A DNA stretch of 64,000 nucleotides from Leptobacterium flavescens. Its GTDB lineage: Bacteria > Bacteroidota > Bacteroidia > Flavobacteriales > Flavobacteriaceae. The DNA lies in contig NZ_JAABOO010000002.1 in the NCBI RefSeq assembly GCF_010671605.1, positions 682,001-746,000 on the forward strand, read 5' to 3'. Below the pieces are notes generated by a model, which worked only from the letters and a program-made list of their open reading frames with translations, ran no database searches and was not told the origin of the DNA. This document shows, one piece after another, positions 37,007-46,274 of the stretch (position 1 is its first letter; each line of letters starts with the position of its first letter). The translations under genes were made by a program, and so were the position numbers.

Positions 37007-37834
37007 TCACTGCAATTTAACATTGATCCAATTAACGATATCTTCCAGGAGTTTTTCCTTTTCTTCGTCGTTGTGAAGTTCATGATAACCGCCTTCATAT
37101 AATTTAAGGCTGGCGTTTCCTGCCTTCTCATTAAATTCGGCAGTTGCTTTATGATCGATGATCCTGTCTGCGGTTCCGTGCAGTAGGAGCATTGGTGCTT
37201 CTAACTCTCCAGCTTTAGAAAGAGCCCATTCTCCCGCTTCCATAACCGGGAAAGAGAAATTAGGACTTATCCTGTCGTGAACCAAAGGGTCTTCTTTGTA
37301 TTTATTTACTTCGGAAACATCTTTGGAAATTGCCTCCACCTCCAGTTCTGTGGGTAGAGTTATGGAAGGAGCAATTCGCTGCAAAAGCTTTCCTATACTT
37401 ATTTTCCATCCCGGAGGTTGAAAAGCCAGTTTTAAAAAGGGACTGGTGGCAATAGTTCCCACTATTTGAGGTTTATGACGGAGGGTGTAATTAATGACCA
37501 CATTTCCTCCCATACTATGGCCGTACAGGAATAAAGGAACATTTTCGAACAAGGCTTTTGCTTTAGCGAGCATTTGATCTACCAGTTCCATAATAGCTTC
37601 ATAACCCGGGCAATGCCCACGTTTTCCACTGCTTTTTCCATGACCGAAATTATCAAATGTAAGTACGGCAATTCCATTTTTAAGCAGTTCAGGGATCACA
37701 TAATCGGTATAACGGGTGGAGTGCTCTCCCATTCCGTGCACCAGTACTACCGCTGCTCTCATGTTTTGAGTTTTCCAGTATTGTGCAAACAGCTCGTATT
37801 GCTTATATCGAAAATTAAACTCCTGATGTTCCAT
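37007..37834 (-). CDS. Alpha/beta hydrolase, monoacylglycerol lipase-like
   Basis: Cytosolic 275-aa serine hydrolase. Oxyanion segment VHGMGEHSTRY, nucleophile S107 in GHSMGGN, acid residue in LLHGTADRIIDH, and histidine in YEGGYHELHND fit the lysophospholipase/monoglyceride-lipase group (Hydrolase_4). Cap region residues about 130-190. It sits 16 bases after pabB and 3 bases before tilS on the same strand. Substrate not determinable. Confidence 0.9.
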   Translation of the reverse strand: MEHQEFNFRYKQYELFAQYWKTQNMRAAVVLVHGMGEHSTRYTDYVIPELLKNGIAVLTFDNFGHGKSSGKRGHCPGYEAIMELVDQMLAKAKALFENVPLFLYGHSMGGNVVINYTLRHKPQIVGTIATSPFLKLAFQPPGWKISIGKLLQRIAPSITLPTELEVEAISKDVSEVNKYKEDPLVHDRISPNFSFPVMEAGEWALSKAGELEAPMLLLHGTADRIIDHKATAEFNEKAGNASLKLYEGGYHELHNDEEKEKLLEDIVNWINVKLQ

Positions 37835-37850
37835 ACTTAACCTTCCGTAT

Positions 37851-39218
37851 TTAATTAGCTTCGAGTACTTCCCTCATCGCCTTTGCCTTAATAAGACATT
37901 CCTCGTATTCCTTCTCCGGAACAGATTTAGCGGTGATGGCACTTCCCACTGAAAAGGAAGCGTACTGTTTTATATCGTCATACAATATACTTCGGATGAT
38001 CACATTAAAATCGAAATCTCCTTCAGGGCTGAAATACCCCACTGCTCCACTATAAAGGCCTCTTTTGGTAGTTTCAAGTTCCTCGATGATCTTCATGGCC
38101 GCTATCTTTGGAGCTCCCGTCATACTTCCCATCGGGAAAGTGGCCTTTATAAGATCTACTGCTCCTGCCTCATCATCTGCCTCCGCAATCACCGTAGATA
38201 TCATTTGATGTACCTGTTTAAAGGTATAAACTTCGCAAAGCTCCTCTACTTTTACACTTCCTTTCTTTGCCAAACGGGAAAGGTCGTTCCGTACCAGGTC
38301 TACGATCATAATGTTCTCTGCCCGTTCCTTCGGGTCCTGCTTTAATTTTTGCCGCAGGCTTTCATCCTCTTCCCTGTTCTCAGATCTCTTTGCGGTTCCT
38401 TTAATAGGTTGGGATATTACTTTTCTTCCCTCCTTACGAAGGTATCGTTCCGGAGAGGCCGAGATCAGGAAACGGGATCCCATCTTGAGAAAAGTAGCAA
38501 AGGGAGGCTCAGAAATACGATTCAGTTTGCCATATATCTTTAAGGGATCGATCCTGGTATTCTCTGCATAAAATTCCTGGCAGAAATTTGCTTCGTAAAT
38601 ATCACCCCTGTGAATATGCTTTAGCATCTTCTCTAACTTGGAATGGTATTCATCTTTATGTATCCTCAGCTTGATCTTAACCGGTTGTGCTTCTTCTCCG
38701 GTTTCATCTGGTGAAGTATCCGTAGCGGAAATCTCCATAAAATCAGGCTCCAGCTCGTCATCTACCATATTCAGGTAATCAAAACAAATTTCATCACCCT
38801 GTATCCTAATTATCTTTTTGGGTTGAAAAAAATACAGATCAGGGAAATCCAGTTCATCCGTATTGGAGGAATGCAGATCTTCAATATCGTTCTTGAGATC
38901 GTAGGTAAGATAACCGAAGATCCAGTCGCCGGTAGTGGTCTGATATTCCTTCAGGTCTTCAAAACCGTTGTAAAAATCGGTCTTTATTGAGGTAAAAGCA
39001 TCCACCGCCAGCAGGCAATCAAAACTGCTGTAGTCCCGGGGATAATTATTGGAGTCGAGCCATAAAACATCTTCAAATTGCTGGGCCCAGCTTAGCAAAC
39101 GATCCTTAAAAGAACCTATATCGTCTGTTTTATAGATCCTGGATGTGCGCAATCTGTTTTGAAATTTATGTCCCGATTTTTTTAATTCGATCTGCATATC
39201 AGGCAGGTTTATTTTCAA
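37851..39218 (-). CDS. pabB: Aminodeoxychorismate synthase component I
   Basis: Converts chorismate to 4-amino-4-deoxychorismate for folate. The chorismate-binding domain occupies the C-terminal two thirds. The PabB-type PIKGT motif carries K273, which discriminates it from TrpE (Ala at this position), followed by EEDESLRQKLKQDPKERAENIMIVDLVRNDL, GSMTGAPKIAAM and the terminal EYEECLIKAKAM. The N-terminal 150 residues are divergent, as usual. No pabA glutaminase lies nearby. First gene of the pabB-hydrolase-tilS-dsbD-like unit. Confidence 0.93.
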   Translation of the reverse strand: MKINLPDMQIELKKSGHKFQNRLRTSRIYKTDDIGSFKDRLLSWAQQFEDVLWLDSNNYPRDYSSFDCLLAVDAFTSIKTDFYNGFEDLKEYQTTTGDWIFGYLTYDLKNDIEDLHSSNTDELDFPDLYFFQPKKIIRIQGDEICFDYLNMVDDELEPDFMEISATDTSPDETGEEAQPVKIKLRIHKDEYHSKLEKMLKHIHRGDIYEANFCQEFYAENTRIDPLKIYGKLNRISEPPFATFLKMGSRFLISASPERYLRKEGRKVISQPIKGTAKRSENREEDESLRQKLKQDPKERAENIMIVDLVRNDLSRLAKKGSVKVEELCEVYTFKQVHQMISTVIAEADDEAGAVDLIKATFPMGSMTGAPKIAAMKIIEELETTKRGLYSGAVGYFSPEGDFDFNVIIRSILYDDIKQYASFSVGSAITAKSVPEKEYEECLIKAKAMREVLEAN

Positions 39219-39422
39219 TATTACTTCCGCAAAAACCAGAATTCATTCTATTGCTACCGGGAAAGCCGTAATTTACTATGATTGAAGTGCTTTTTTCTAA
39301 CACTAAAAAAAATGCGCTCACTCTTTCTTTTTTCATCTCTCACAAGTCATTATTAACAATAATAAGAAATCTATTTTTAAAGAATAAGCGTATGTATAAA
39401 AAAATCTTAACAGATATTATTG

Positions 39423-39430
39423 TAATTTTG
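39423..39430 (+). promoter_or_regulatory. Promoter -7 element for the 39498 gene
   Basis: TAATTTTG, exact TAnnTTTG match, 67 bases before the ATG at 39498. The upstream region (39219-39422, between divergent genes) is AT-rich and holds no other recognisable feature. Confidence 0.5.
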
Positions 39431-39497
39431 CTTAATTTCGGAGCTCATTCAAAATCAACCATTTAGATATTGGGTGAAGCTCCGAAAAAATCTACCA

Positions 39498-40688
39498 ATG
39501 AAAGAACAGAAAAAAGTACGGCTTTATTTTATCGATGCCATGCGCGCATGGGCCATCCTTATGATGCTACAGGGTCATTTTATTGACGGACTTCTGCATC
39601 CCGCTTTCAGAGACGAAAACAATATTATCTATACTACCTGGAGATTTTTCAGGGGAATAACCGCGCCCACCTTCTTTACCGTATCCGGATTTATTTTTAC
39701 TTATCTCCTTATCAGAGAAGGAAGTTCTCTGGCAAACGGGAACCCAAGGATCAAAAAGGGTATCAAAAGAGGATTAATGCTTATCGGAATAGGTTACCTC
39801 CTGAGATTAAATATTTTCGGCCTGTTTGACGGAGTTATCTACAACAGTTTCTACCTGGTAGATGTACTGCACTGTATTGGTCTGTCTATTCTGTTCCTTA
39901 TCGGGATCTACGCATATAGTGCCAATAAAAAGAAGTATGTGTTACCAACCATCCTCGGGATCGTAAGTGTGTTTATCTTTTTGCTGGAGCCGGCATATAA
40001 AGCGTTGGATTATTCCTTCCTGCCCGGTTTTATAGCTAATTACTTTAGTAAAGCCAACGGTTCTGTATTTACTATTTTCCCATGGTTCGGTTATGCTTCG
40101 ATCGGAGGTTTTATCGCCGTTCTGTTTCAGCGATACAAGCAGGTTTCTTATCTCTATCCGAAGGCTATCGTACTAACACTCCTCAGCGGGCTGCTGCTTA
40201 CCTTCTACTCGTCCAGATTCTTTCTGTTCATGTTCGAGATGACGCAAATACAGATCTTTGCCGATGTATTTAATAACAACTACCTGTTTATCCGCTTTGG
40301 TAATGTACTGATCCTATTTGCAGTCTTTATGTTTTTCAGAAGCCTGATCACTTCAAAGATCATCCTGGATATTGGAAAAAGCACCCTCTATATCTATGTA
40401 ATACACTTTATTATCCTGTACGGAAGTTTTACCGGACTCGGACTTTATAAATATTTCCATCACTCGGTAGATGCGGTGTATACCATAACAGGAGCTGCAC
40501 TGTTTCTTATAGTAGTTACCTATCTGTCGCTGCTATACGGAAGGAATAAAGTGCAGATAAAAATGGTACTGGCCAATATCGGAAGCGAAGCCACGGTAAG
40601 GATCGGTAATGGGTACGAATACAGCAAACCTTATCTCAGCCGTATTAAGAACAAACTCCTTAAAAGCCTGGGGCTTTCAAAGAATTAA
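39498..40688 (+). CDS. Membrane protein, DUF1624 / heparan-glucosaminide acetyltransferase-like
   Basis: This 396-aa protein has about ten membrane segments. The N-terminal RLYFIDAMRAWAILMMLQGHFIDGLLHP...RFFRGITAPTFFTVSGFIFTYLL matches the catalytic-domain signature of the HGSNAT/DUF1624 group (R-A-[WL]-A-I-x-x-M...H). A GTG at 39474 is in frame but the ATG at 39498 is a better start. It may acetylate surface sugars using cytoplasmic acetyl-CoA. No sugar-metabolism genes lie adjacent, so the substrate is open. Confidence 0.82.
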   Translation: MKEQKKVRLYFIDAMRAWAILMMLQGHFIDGLLHPAFRDENNIIYTTWRFFRGITAPTFFTVSGFIFTYLLIREGSSLANGNPRIKKGIKRGLMLIGIGYLLRLNIFGLFDGVIYNSFYLVDVLHCIGLSILFLIGIYAYSANKKKYVLPTILGIVSVFIFLLEPAYKALDYSFLPGFIANYFSKANGSVFTIFPWFGYASIGGFIAVLFQRYKQVSYLYPKAIVLTLLSGLLLTFYSSRFFLFMFEMTQIQIFADVFNNNYLFIRFGNVLILFAVFMFFRSLITSKIILDIGKSTLYIYVIHFIILYGSFTGLGLYKYFHHSVDAVYTITGAALFLIVVTYLSLLYGRNKVQIKMVLANIGSEATVRIGNGYEYSKPYLSRIKNKLLKSLGLSKN

Positions 40689-40763
40689 TCATTAGCTCTT
40701 ACCGGGGGTTGCCATCAATTTTATAAAACATTTAAGTTTTAGACAGTCAGTCCTTTTCTATTT

Positions 40764-42188
40764 ATGCGACTTAATAAGCATAAACAGAATTCTATGTGGT
40801 TAAAAATCAGAAAGATCAGCTTTTTATTTTTATTGTTCGGTTTTCTATTTGCCGATGAGGCTATAAGTCAGGACAAGCGCCTGGCCCTAAGCACAAACAA
40901 ATCTGAAATAACATATTTTCTCGATCTGATCAATGCAAGAGATCAGGTGGTTATAGGGCGTTCACTATCCTATATTGAAAAGAACTGGAAGCCGGAATAC
41001 GAGATCATGTTGCTGGAGCTGATGTATTTTAACTACAATAACACCGATCTTTCTTTAAAGCTGACTCTTCTGCTTCAGAAAAAAACAGGAAAGCAATTCG
41101 GTTACGATCATAATAAATGGTACGAATGGATCTGGAGTAAGGATGAAAAACTTCATCCCGAATATCATTTTTTCAAAGCCAAATTACATAACTATATAGA
41201 CAACAGGTTCGGGAAATATTTTCAGGACCGCCAGGATGAGCGAATTATCCGTTTTGATGAAATACGTTGGGGAGGCGTTCGCCAGGACGGAATACCGCCT
41301 TTGAGAAATCCCAAAATGATCGAAGCTTCACAAGCCAAATACCTGGAAGATGATCATGTGGTTTTCGGGATTGAAGTAAACGGCGATGTACGGGCCTATC
41401 CTAAAAGAATACTGGCATGGCACGAGATGTTTACCGATGAAGTGGGAGGCATTCCGGTTGCGGGCGTATACTGTACGCTTTGCGGTACCGTGATCCTGTA
41501 CAAAACAGAACATAAAGGAGTAAAACACCGATTTGGGACCAGCGGATTCCTCTACAGGTCCAATAAACTCATGTATGACAAGGCTACACAATCTCTATGG
41601 AATACCCTTTGGGGTAAACCGGTAGTCGGCCCTCTGGTAGGAAAAGGCATTGAACTGGAATATATGAGTGTGGTAACCACTACCTGGGGTGAATGGAAGA
41701 AAAGACATCCCAATACCAAGGTTCTGTCGCTTAACACAGGGCACAGAAGGGATTATGGCGAAGGAGTGGCATACCAGGATTACTTTGCTACCGATGAACT
41801 GATGTTCAACGTTCCCTCTCCCGATAAAAAACTAAAAAACAAACAATCTATTCTGGCTATCCGACTGGCCGAATATCCCGAAGATGCCCTGGCGGTATCT
41901 ACCAAATTCCTTAAAAAGAATCCGGTTTATCAGCATACGATCGGGAAGATGAATTTTGTTGTGCTTACCGATAAAACAGGAGCTAACCGGGTTTATGAGA
42001 CCAAAGGAGCAGTATTCAGCGATTACGACGGCGATTTTACCGCGACCGATCATTTGGGAAGATCATGGACACTATCGGAAGACAAGCTGGAAAGTACCAC
42101 CGGAGAGATACTGCAACGTATCCCGGCCTATAATGCATTCTGGTTTGGCTGGAAAGCTGCTTACCCGCATACCGAGCTTGTAAAATAA
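40764..42188 (+). CDS. DUF3179-domain protein, exported
   Basis: This 474-aa protein has an N-terminal signal (MWLKIRKISFLFLLFGFLFADEAISQ, possibly starting at the second Met, 40794). The C-terminal two thirds holds the DUF3179 signature: RWGGVRQDGIPPLRNPKMI, AYPKRILAWHEMFTDEVGGIPVAGVYCTLCGTVILY, RFGTSGFLYRSNKLMYDKATQSLWNTLWGKPVVGPL. The conserved YCTLCGT cysteines suggest a metal or redox site, but biochemical function is not known to me. Promoter region before it lacks an exact consensus. The downstream ABC exporter is 69 bases away. Confidence 0.88.
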   Translation: MRLNKHKQNSMWLKIRKISFLFLLFGFLFADEAISQDKRLALSTNKSEITYFLDLINARDQVVIGRSLSYIEKNWKPEYEIMLLELMYFNYNNTDLSLKLTLLLQKKTGKQFGYDHNKWYEWIWSKDEKLHPEYHFFKAKLHNYIDNRFGKYFQDRQDERIIRFDEIRWGGVRQDGIPPLRNPKMIEASQAKYLEDDHVVFGIEVNGDVRAYPKRILAWHEMFTDEVGGIPVAGVYCTLCGTVILYKTEHKGVKHRFGTSGFLYRSNKLMYDKATQSLWNTLWGKPVVGPLVGKGIELEYMSVVTTTWGEWKKRHPNTKVLSLNTGHRRDYGEGVAYQDYFATDELMFNVPSPDKKLKNKQSILAIRLAEYPEDALAVSTKFLKKNPVYQHTIGKMNFVVLTDKTGANRVYETKGAVFSDYDGDFTATDHLGRSWTLSEDKLESTTGEILQRIPAYNAFWFGWKAAYPHTELVK

Positions 42189-42257
42189 TTGACTCACTAT
42201 TTATCCCGGACATTTGTAATTCCGTATTTTTAGGTTTCTAAAATTCAGATACAATCT

Positions 42258-43994
42258 ATGTCCAAGAAAAAAGTAAGTATAAAACAGGCCTTTAAAACGA
42301 TTATCTGGCCCAGAAGGAAAATTGTATTTATAGGTCTTATCCTCATCTTTATCAGTCGTGTAGCGGGTTTGGTATTACCGGGAGCAATGAAATTCCTGGT
42401 AGACGATGTGATCGTCGATAAGGACCTGCAGATGCTCAAACTCCTTTTAATTGCTGTAGGATCTGCTATCCTGGTACAGGCTTCAACTTCTTTTCTGCTT
42501 ACGCGGATATTGAGTGTGGAAGCTCAAAGGCTAATTTCTATCTTAAGAGCACAGGTACAGCGAAAGGTGCTCTCCCTGCCTATTAGTTTTTTTGATAATA
42601 CAAAGTCAGGAGAGCTGGTTTCCCGAATTATGACCGATGTAGAAGGGGTACGTAACCTGGTAGGAACCGGCCTGGTACAATTGGTAGGTGGAACTTTGAC
42701 CTCTGTCTTTTCTCTGATCATCTTAATAAGCATAAGCCCTTCCATGACGGCCTTTGTCTTAATTCCTGTAATCATATTTGCCCTGGTGGCACTAAAAGCA
42801 TTTCAATATATACGCCCTATTTTCAGGAAGAGAGGGGTAATTAACGCCGAAGTGACCGGAAGGTTAACAGAAACACTGAACGGGGTACGTGTTATAAAAG
42901 GGTTTAACGCAGAGGAGCAGGAAAATAAGATGTTTGAAGATGGAGTGGAACGCCTTTTCCTCAATGTCAAAAAGAGCCTTACCTCCACTGCTTTAATTAC
43001 GAGTTCCTCTACTTTTTTACTCGGATTGGCTTCTACGGGTATTATGGGGATCGGAGGCTACAATATTATTAATGGTCACCTCACGATCGGTGATTTCCTT
43101 TCCTTTACCCTTTACCTGGGCTTTATGATCGCGCCTATTGTTCAGATGAGTAATATTGGAAGTCAGCTGACAGAAGCACTGGCAGGTCTTGACAGAACCG
43201 AGGAATTAATGAATATGGAGCCTGAAAACGATGAAGAAAACAGGGTTGTTCAACTGGAAAGAACAGAAGGGAATATTGTCTTTAATAATGTGTCCTTTGC
43301 CTATGAAAAAGGGAAGGAAGTACTTCATAATATCAGCTTTAAAGCCAATTCGGGCAGTATTACGGCCCTCGTGGGATCGTCGGGATCCGGAAAATCTACT
43401 ATTGCCGGACTGGCCGCATCCTTTCTGACCCCCGGATCGGGTATGGTTACGGTGGATGGGCAGGATCTCTCCAAAGTACATCTCAATAGCTATCGCCAGT
43501 ACCTGGGAGTGGTTTTACAGGATGAATTCCTCTTTGAAGGAAGTATCAGGGAAAATATATTGTTTCCGAGGCCGGATGCCGGTGAGGAGGAGTTATTAAA
43601 AGCAGTGGACGCCGCCTATGTTAACGAGTTTACCGATCGTTTTGAAGACGGACTGGATACACTTATCGGGGAAAGAGGTGTAAAGCTCTCCGGGGGACAA
43701 CGCCAGCGTATCGCCATTGCAAGAGCTATCCTGGCCAATCCGAAGATCATTATTCTTGATGAGGCCACTTCTAATCTGGATACCGAAAGTGAAGCTCTCA
43801 TACAAAAGAGTTTAGCCGAGCTGATGAAAGGCCGGACCACTTTTGTAATTGCCCACAGGTTGAGTACGATCCGTAAAGCAGATCAGATCCTGGTTATAGA
43901 AAAAGGAAAGATCGCCGAGCAGGGTACCCACGAAGAACTCATACAAAAAGAAGGCCGTTATTTTGATCTGTATACTTATCAGGCAAGGATTTAG
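42258..43994 (+). CDS. ABC exporter, fused membrane and ATPase domains (MsbA/LmrA-like)
   Basis: This 578-aa half-transporter works as a homodimer. Six membrane segments lie in residues about 20-310, with the coupling region FFDNTKSGELVSRIMTDVEGVRNLVG. The ATPase domain holds Walker A GSSGSGKSTIAGL, Q-loop VVLQDEFLFEGSI, signature LSGGQRQRIAIARAI, Walker B IIILDEATSNLD and H-loop AHRLST. Lipid or drug efflux is possible; MsbA identity cannot be claimed from sequence alone. No substrate clue comes from the neighbours. Confidence 0.92.
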   Translation: MSKKKVSIKQAFKTIIWPRRKIVFIGLILIFISRVAGLVLPGAMKFLVDDVIVDKDLQMLKLLLIAVGSAILVQASTSFLLTRILSVEAQRLISILRAQVQRKVLSLPISFFDNTKSGELVSRIMTDVEGVRNLVGTGLVQLVGGTLTSVFSLIILISISPSMTAFVLIPVIIFALVALKAFQYIRPIFRKRGVINAEVTGRLTETLNGVRVIKGFNAEEQENKMFEDGVERLFLNVKKSLTSTALITSSSTFLLGLASTGIMGIGGYNIINGHLTIGDFLSFTLYLGFMIAPIVQMSNIGSQLTEALAGLDRTEELMNMEPENDEENRVVQLERTEGNIVFNNVSFAYEKGKEVLHNISFKANSGSITALVGSSGSGKSTIAGLAASFLTPGSGMVTVDGQDLSKVHLNSYRQYLGVVLQDEFLFEGSIRENILFPRPDAGEEELLKAVDAAYVNEFTDRFEDGLDTLIGERGVKLSGGQRQRIAIARAILANPKIIILDEATSNLDTESEALIQKSLAELMKGRTTFVIAHRLSTIRKADQILVIEKGKIAEQGTHEELIQKEGRYFDLYTYQARI

Positions 43995-44422
43995 GCAGTT
44001 AACAATGAGCAATAATCAATGAGCAATGAACAATGAACAATTGGTTGTTGGTTGATGGTTGTTAGTTGTTGGTTGATGGTTTTTAGTTGATGGTTTTTAG
44101 TATTGCCCCCTTGAGGATTTCGTTCTCTCCCTGCTAGCGCAAGTTTGTAACTTGCGTGGGATAGAATAAAGACAAGCCACTTTCATTTTTGAGAGGTGAT
44201 TTTTTGTTCTGCAAGGAAAGGAGGAATGTGTGTCTTTAGGATATATAGCTCTAGTCACATCCCGATAGCTATCGGGATAGTGCTAGCTTAGGATGCTCGA
44301 GATGACAAATCGAGCAACAAGTAACTAAAGGCTAACCGCTAATGGCTAACAACTAACCTTCCCAATTTAAAACGAATCTTAATTCCTCTTTTTTTATTTT
44401 AGTTATCCTAAAAAATAAAAGT
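43995..44422. repeat. Repeat-rich intergenic region with two palindromes
   Basis: 428 bases without a gene until the CDGSH start. 43998-44040 is AACAATGAGCAATAATCAATGAGCAATGAACAATGAACAATT-type short-word repeat, and 44041-44100 is tandem GTTGGTTGATGGTTGTTAG / GATGGTTTTTAGTT. Then 44138-44156 is CGCAAGTT-TGT-AACTTGCG, an 8-bp hairpin, and 44259-44278 is a perfect 20-base palindrome ATCCCGATAGCTATCGGGAT. 44308-44358 again holds short-word repeats (aagtaactaaaggctaacc). TATTTTAG at 44395-44402 may be the CDGSH promoter. Confidence 0.7.
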
Positions 44423-44662
44423 ATGAGTGAAGAAAAAAAATACGAACCTATAGGAGTAGAACTCGAAGAAGGAAAGCGATATGCGTGGTGCAGTTGCAGC
44501 CATAGCGGCGATCAGCCGTTTTGCGACGGTTCGCACAGAGCTGCAGATACCGATAAGGTTTCCATGGGCTTTGAAGCCGAAGAAAGCGGAACCAAATATT
44601 TGTGTACCTGCAAACAAACAAGCAATCCTCCTTATTGCGACGGAACACATAACAGCTTGTAA
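44423..44662 (+). CDS. Tandem CDGSH iron-sulfur domain protein
   Basis: This 79-aa protein has two mitoNEET-type 3Cys-1His [2Fe-2S] motifs: C23/C25/C34/H38 (WCSCSHSGDQPFCDGSH) and C61/C63/C72/H76 (YLCTCKQTSNPPYCDGTH). All eight ligands are present. Lack of a membrane anchor makes it a soluble cytoplasmic redox or cluster-transfer protein, as in other bacterial double-CDGSH proteins. It is monocistronic with a terminator about 20 bases downstream. Physiological partner unknown. Confidence 0.93.
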   Translation: MSEEKKYEPIGVELEEGKRYAWCSCSHSGDQPFCDGSHRAADTDKVSMGFEAEESGTKYLCTCKQTSNPPYCDGTHNSL

Positions 44663-44681
44663 AATTCAAGCCTGATAAACT

Positions 44682-44711
44682 AAAAAGCCCCGACAACTGT
44701 CAGGGCTTTTT
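44682..44711 (+). terminator. Intrinsic terminator after the CDGSH gene
   Basis: AAAAAGCCCCGACA/TGTCAGGGCTTTTT arms pair over 13 of 14 positions, with one C-A mismatch, followed by T residues. A rich on the left side and only about 20 bases from the lpd stop, it may act in both directions. Confidence 0.75.
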
Positions 44712-44730
44712 TATATGTATTTACTTTATT

Positions 44731-46137
44731 CTAAATATGGATCGGCCTGTTATCTGTTGCTGCCAGTGCAGCTTCTTTTACAGCTTCCGCATAGGTCGGG
44801 TGCGCATGGCTCATTCTGGAAATATCTTCAGCAGATGCTCTGAATTCCATAGCTGTTACCGCTTCTGTGATCAGATCGGCAACTCTTGCTCCTACCATAT
44901 GAACACCTAGCACTTCATCGGTTTCCGCATCAGCGAGGATTTTTACAAATCCGTCGATATCCATACTGGCTCTTGCACGGCCCAGGGCACGCATCGGGAA
45001 TTGTCCGGCTTTATATTTTACCCCGGCTTCTTTTAATTCCTCTTCTGTTTTTCCAACAGCAGCCACTTCCGGCCAGGTATATACCACTCCCGGGATAAGG
45101 TTGTAATCTATATGCGGCTTCTGCCCTGCAAGGGTTTCAGCTACCAGAGTTCCTTCTTCTTCGGCTTTATGCGCCAGCATAGCTCCCCTGATCACATCGC
45201 CAATTGCGTAGATATTCGGTGCCGAGGTTTGAAGGTGATCATTTACCTCTACCTGCCCTCTTTCGTTAATTTTTACCCCTGCAGCCTCTGCATTCAATCC
45301 GTCTGTATAAGGTCTTCTCCCTACAGATACCAGGCAGTAATCTCCTTTAAATTCTACTTCTTCTCCTTTTTTGTTATCGGCTTTAATAATGATCTCATCT
45401 CCTTTACGCTCCACCGATTTTACCTTGTGAGAAGTGTAGAACTTCATCTTCTGCTTTTTCAGCACTTTCTGAAGCTCTTTGGAAAGCGAACCATCCATTC
45501 CCGGAATGATACGATCCATAAACTCTACCACAGATACATCAGCTCCCAATCGCTTGTAAACCTGTCCTAATTCCAATCCGATAACTCCTCCACCAATAAT
45601 GATCATATGTTTAGGAACTTCCTTAAGCTTTAATGCTTCCGTTGAAGTAATAATCCTTTCCTTATCTATATTGATAAAAGGTAAGCTTGAAGGCTTGGAA
45701 CCTGTAGCTATAATTGTGTTTTTTGCTTCTATCTGTTCGGAAGAACCGTCGTTTTTCTGAATGGCAATATGAGTAGCATCCACAAAACTTCCCAATCCTT
45801 CGTATACATCAATCTTATTTTTGTCCATTAGGAACTGGATCCCCTTGGTAGTCTGGTCTACAACTGCCTGCTTACGGCCAATCATTTTCTCCAGATTTAC
45901 CTTAACCTCTCCCGGGATCTCTATCCCATGCTCCTCAAAATGTTTAACAGCATCCTCGTAGTGATGTGAAGAATCGAGAAGGGCCTTCGAAGGAATACAT
46001 CCTACGTTAAGACAGGTTCCACCAAGTGTTGAGTATTTTTCTATGATCGCAGTTTTCATTCCGAGCTGAGCACATCTGATTGCTGCTACATATCCACCCG
46101 GACCTGAGCCTATTACGGCTACATCGTATTGATTCAT
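44731..46137 (-). CDS. lpd: Dihydrolipoyl dehydrogenase (E3)
   Basis: FAD flavoprotein that reoxidises lipoamide in the 2-oxoacid dehydrogenase and glycine cleavage systems. Starting at the ATG 46137 (MNQYDVAVIGSGPGGYVAAIRCAQLG) it has 468 aa, the usual size; longer upstream frame lacks similarity. Redox disulfide C42/C47 (GGTCLNVGCIPSKALL), NAD-binding GGGVIGLELGQVYKRLG and the C-terminal His-Glu pair (HAHPTYAEAVKEAAL) are all present. It stands alone rather than next to E1/E2 genes. A -7 element lies 38 bases upstream. Confidence 0.96.
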   Translation of the reverse strand: MNQYDVAVIGSGPGGYVAAIRCAQLGMKTAIIEKYSTLGGTCLNVGCIPSKALLDSSHHYEDAVKHFEEHGIEIPGEVKVNLEKMIGRKQAVVDQTTKGIQFLMDKNKIDVYEGLGSFVDATHIAIQKNDGSSEQIEAKNTIIATGSKPSSLPFINIDKERIITSTEALKLKEVPKHMIIIGGGVIGLELGQVYKRLGADVSVVEFMDRIIPGMDGSLSKELQKVLKKQKMKFYTSHKVKSVERKGDEIIIKADNKKGEEVEFKGDYCLVSVGRRPYTDGLNAEAAGVKINERGQVEVNDHLQTSAPNIYAIGDVIRGAMLAHKAEEEGTLVAETLAGQKPHIDYNLIPGVVYTWPEVAAVGKTEEELKEAGVKYKAGQFPMRALGRARASMDIDGFVKILADAETDEVLGVHMVGARVADLITEAVTAMEFRASAEDISRMSHAHPTYAEAVKEAALAATDNRPIHI

Positions 46138-46174
46138 AAATGATTTATTTGAAGTATTTTTATCATTAGTCGTA

Positions 46175-46182
46175 CAAAAGTA
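46175..46182 (-). promoter_or_regulatory. Promoter -7 element for lpd
   Basis: TACTTTTG on the minus strand (exact TAnnTTTG), 38 bases before the lpd ATG, within a short GTAC-containing palindromic context (CGTAC-TTTT-GTACG, 46171-46184). Confidence 0.6.
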
Positions 46183-46274
46183 CGAATGTTTATTTGAAAA
46201 CAGGTACAAATTTGGTTAACTTGATCTTAAGTAAAATCAGCCATCATCGCCTGTTGTTAAATACCTATCGGAAA

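Noticed and set aside
43995-44100. Tandem short repeats considered as a CRISPR array
   Set aside because: Units are short, degenerate and without regular unique spacers; no cas genes are near.
46138-46209. Upstream extension of lpd (MYLFSNKHSYFCTTNDK...)
   Set aside because: It crosses the lpd -7 element and lacks family similarity; the normal N-terminus is at 46137.
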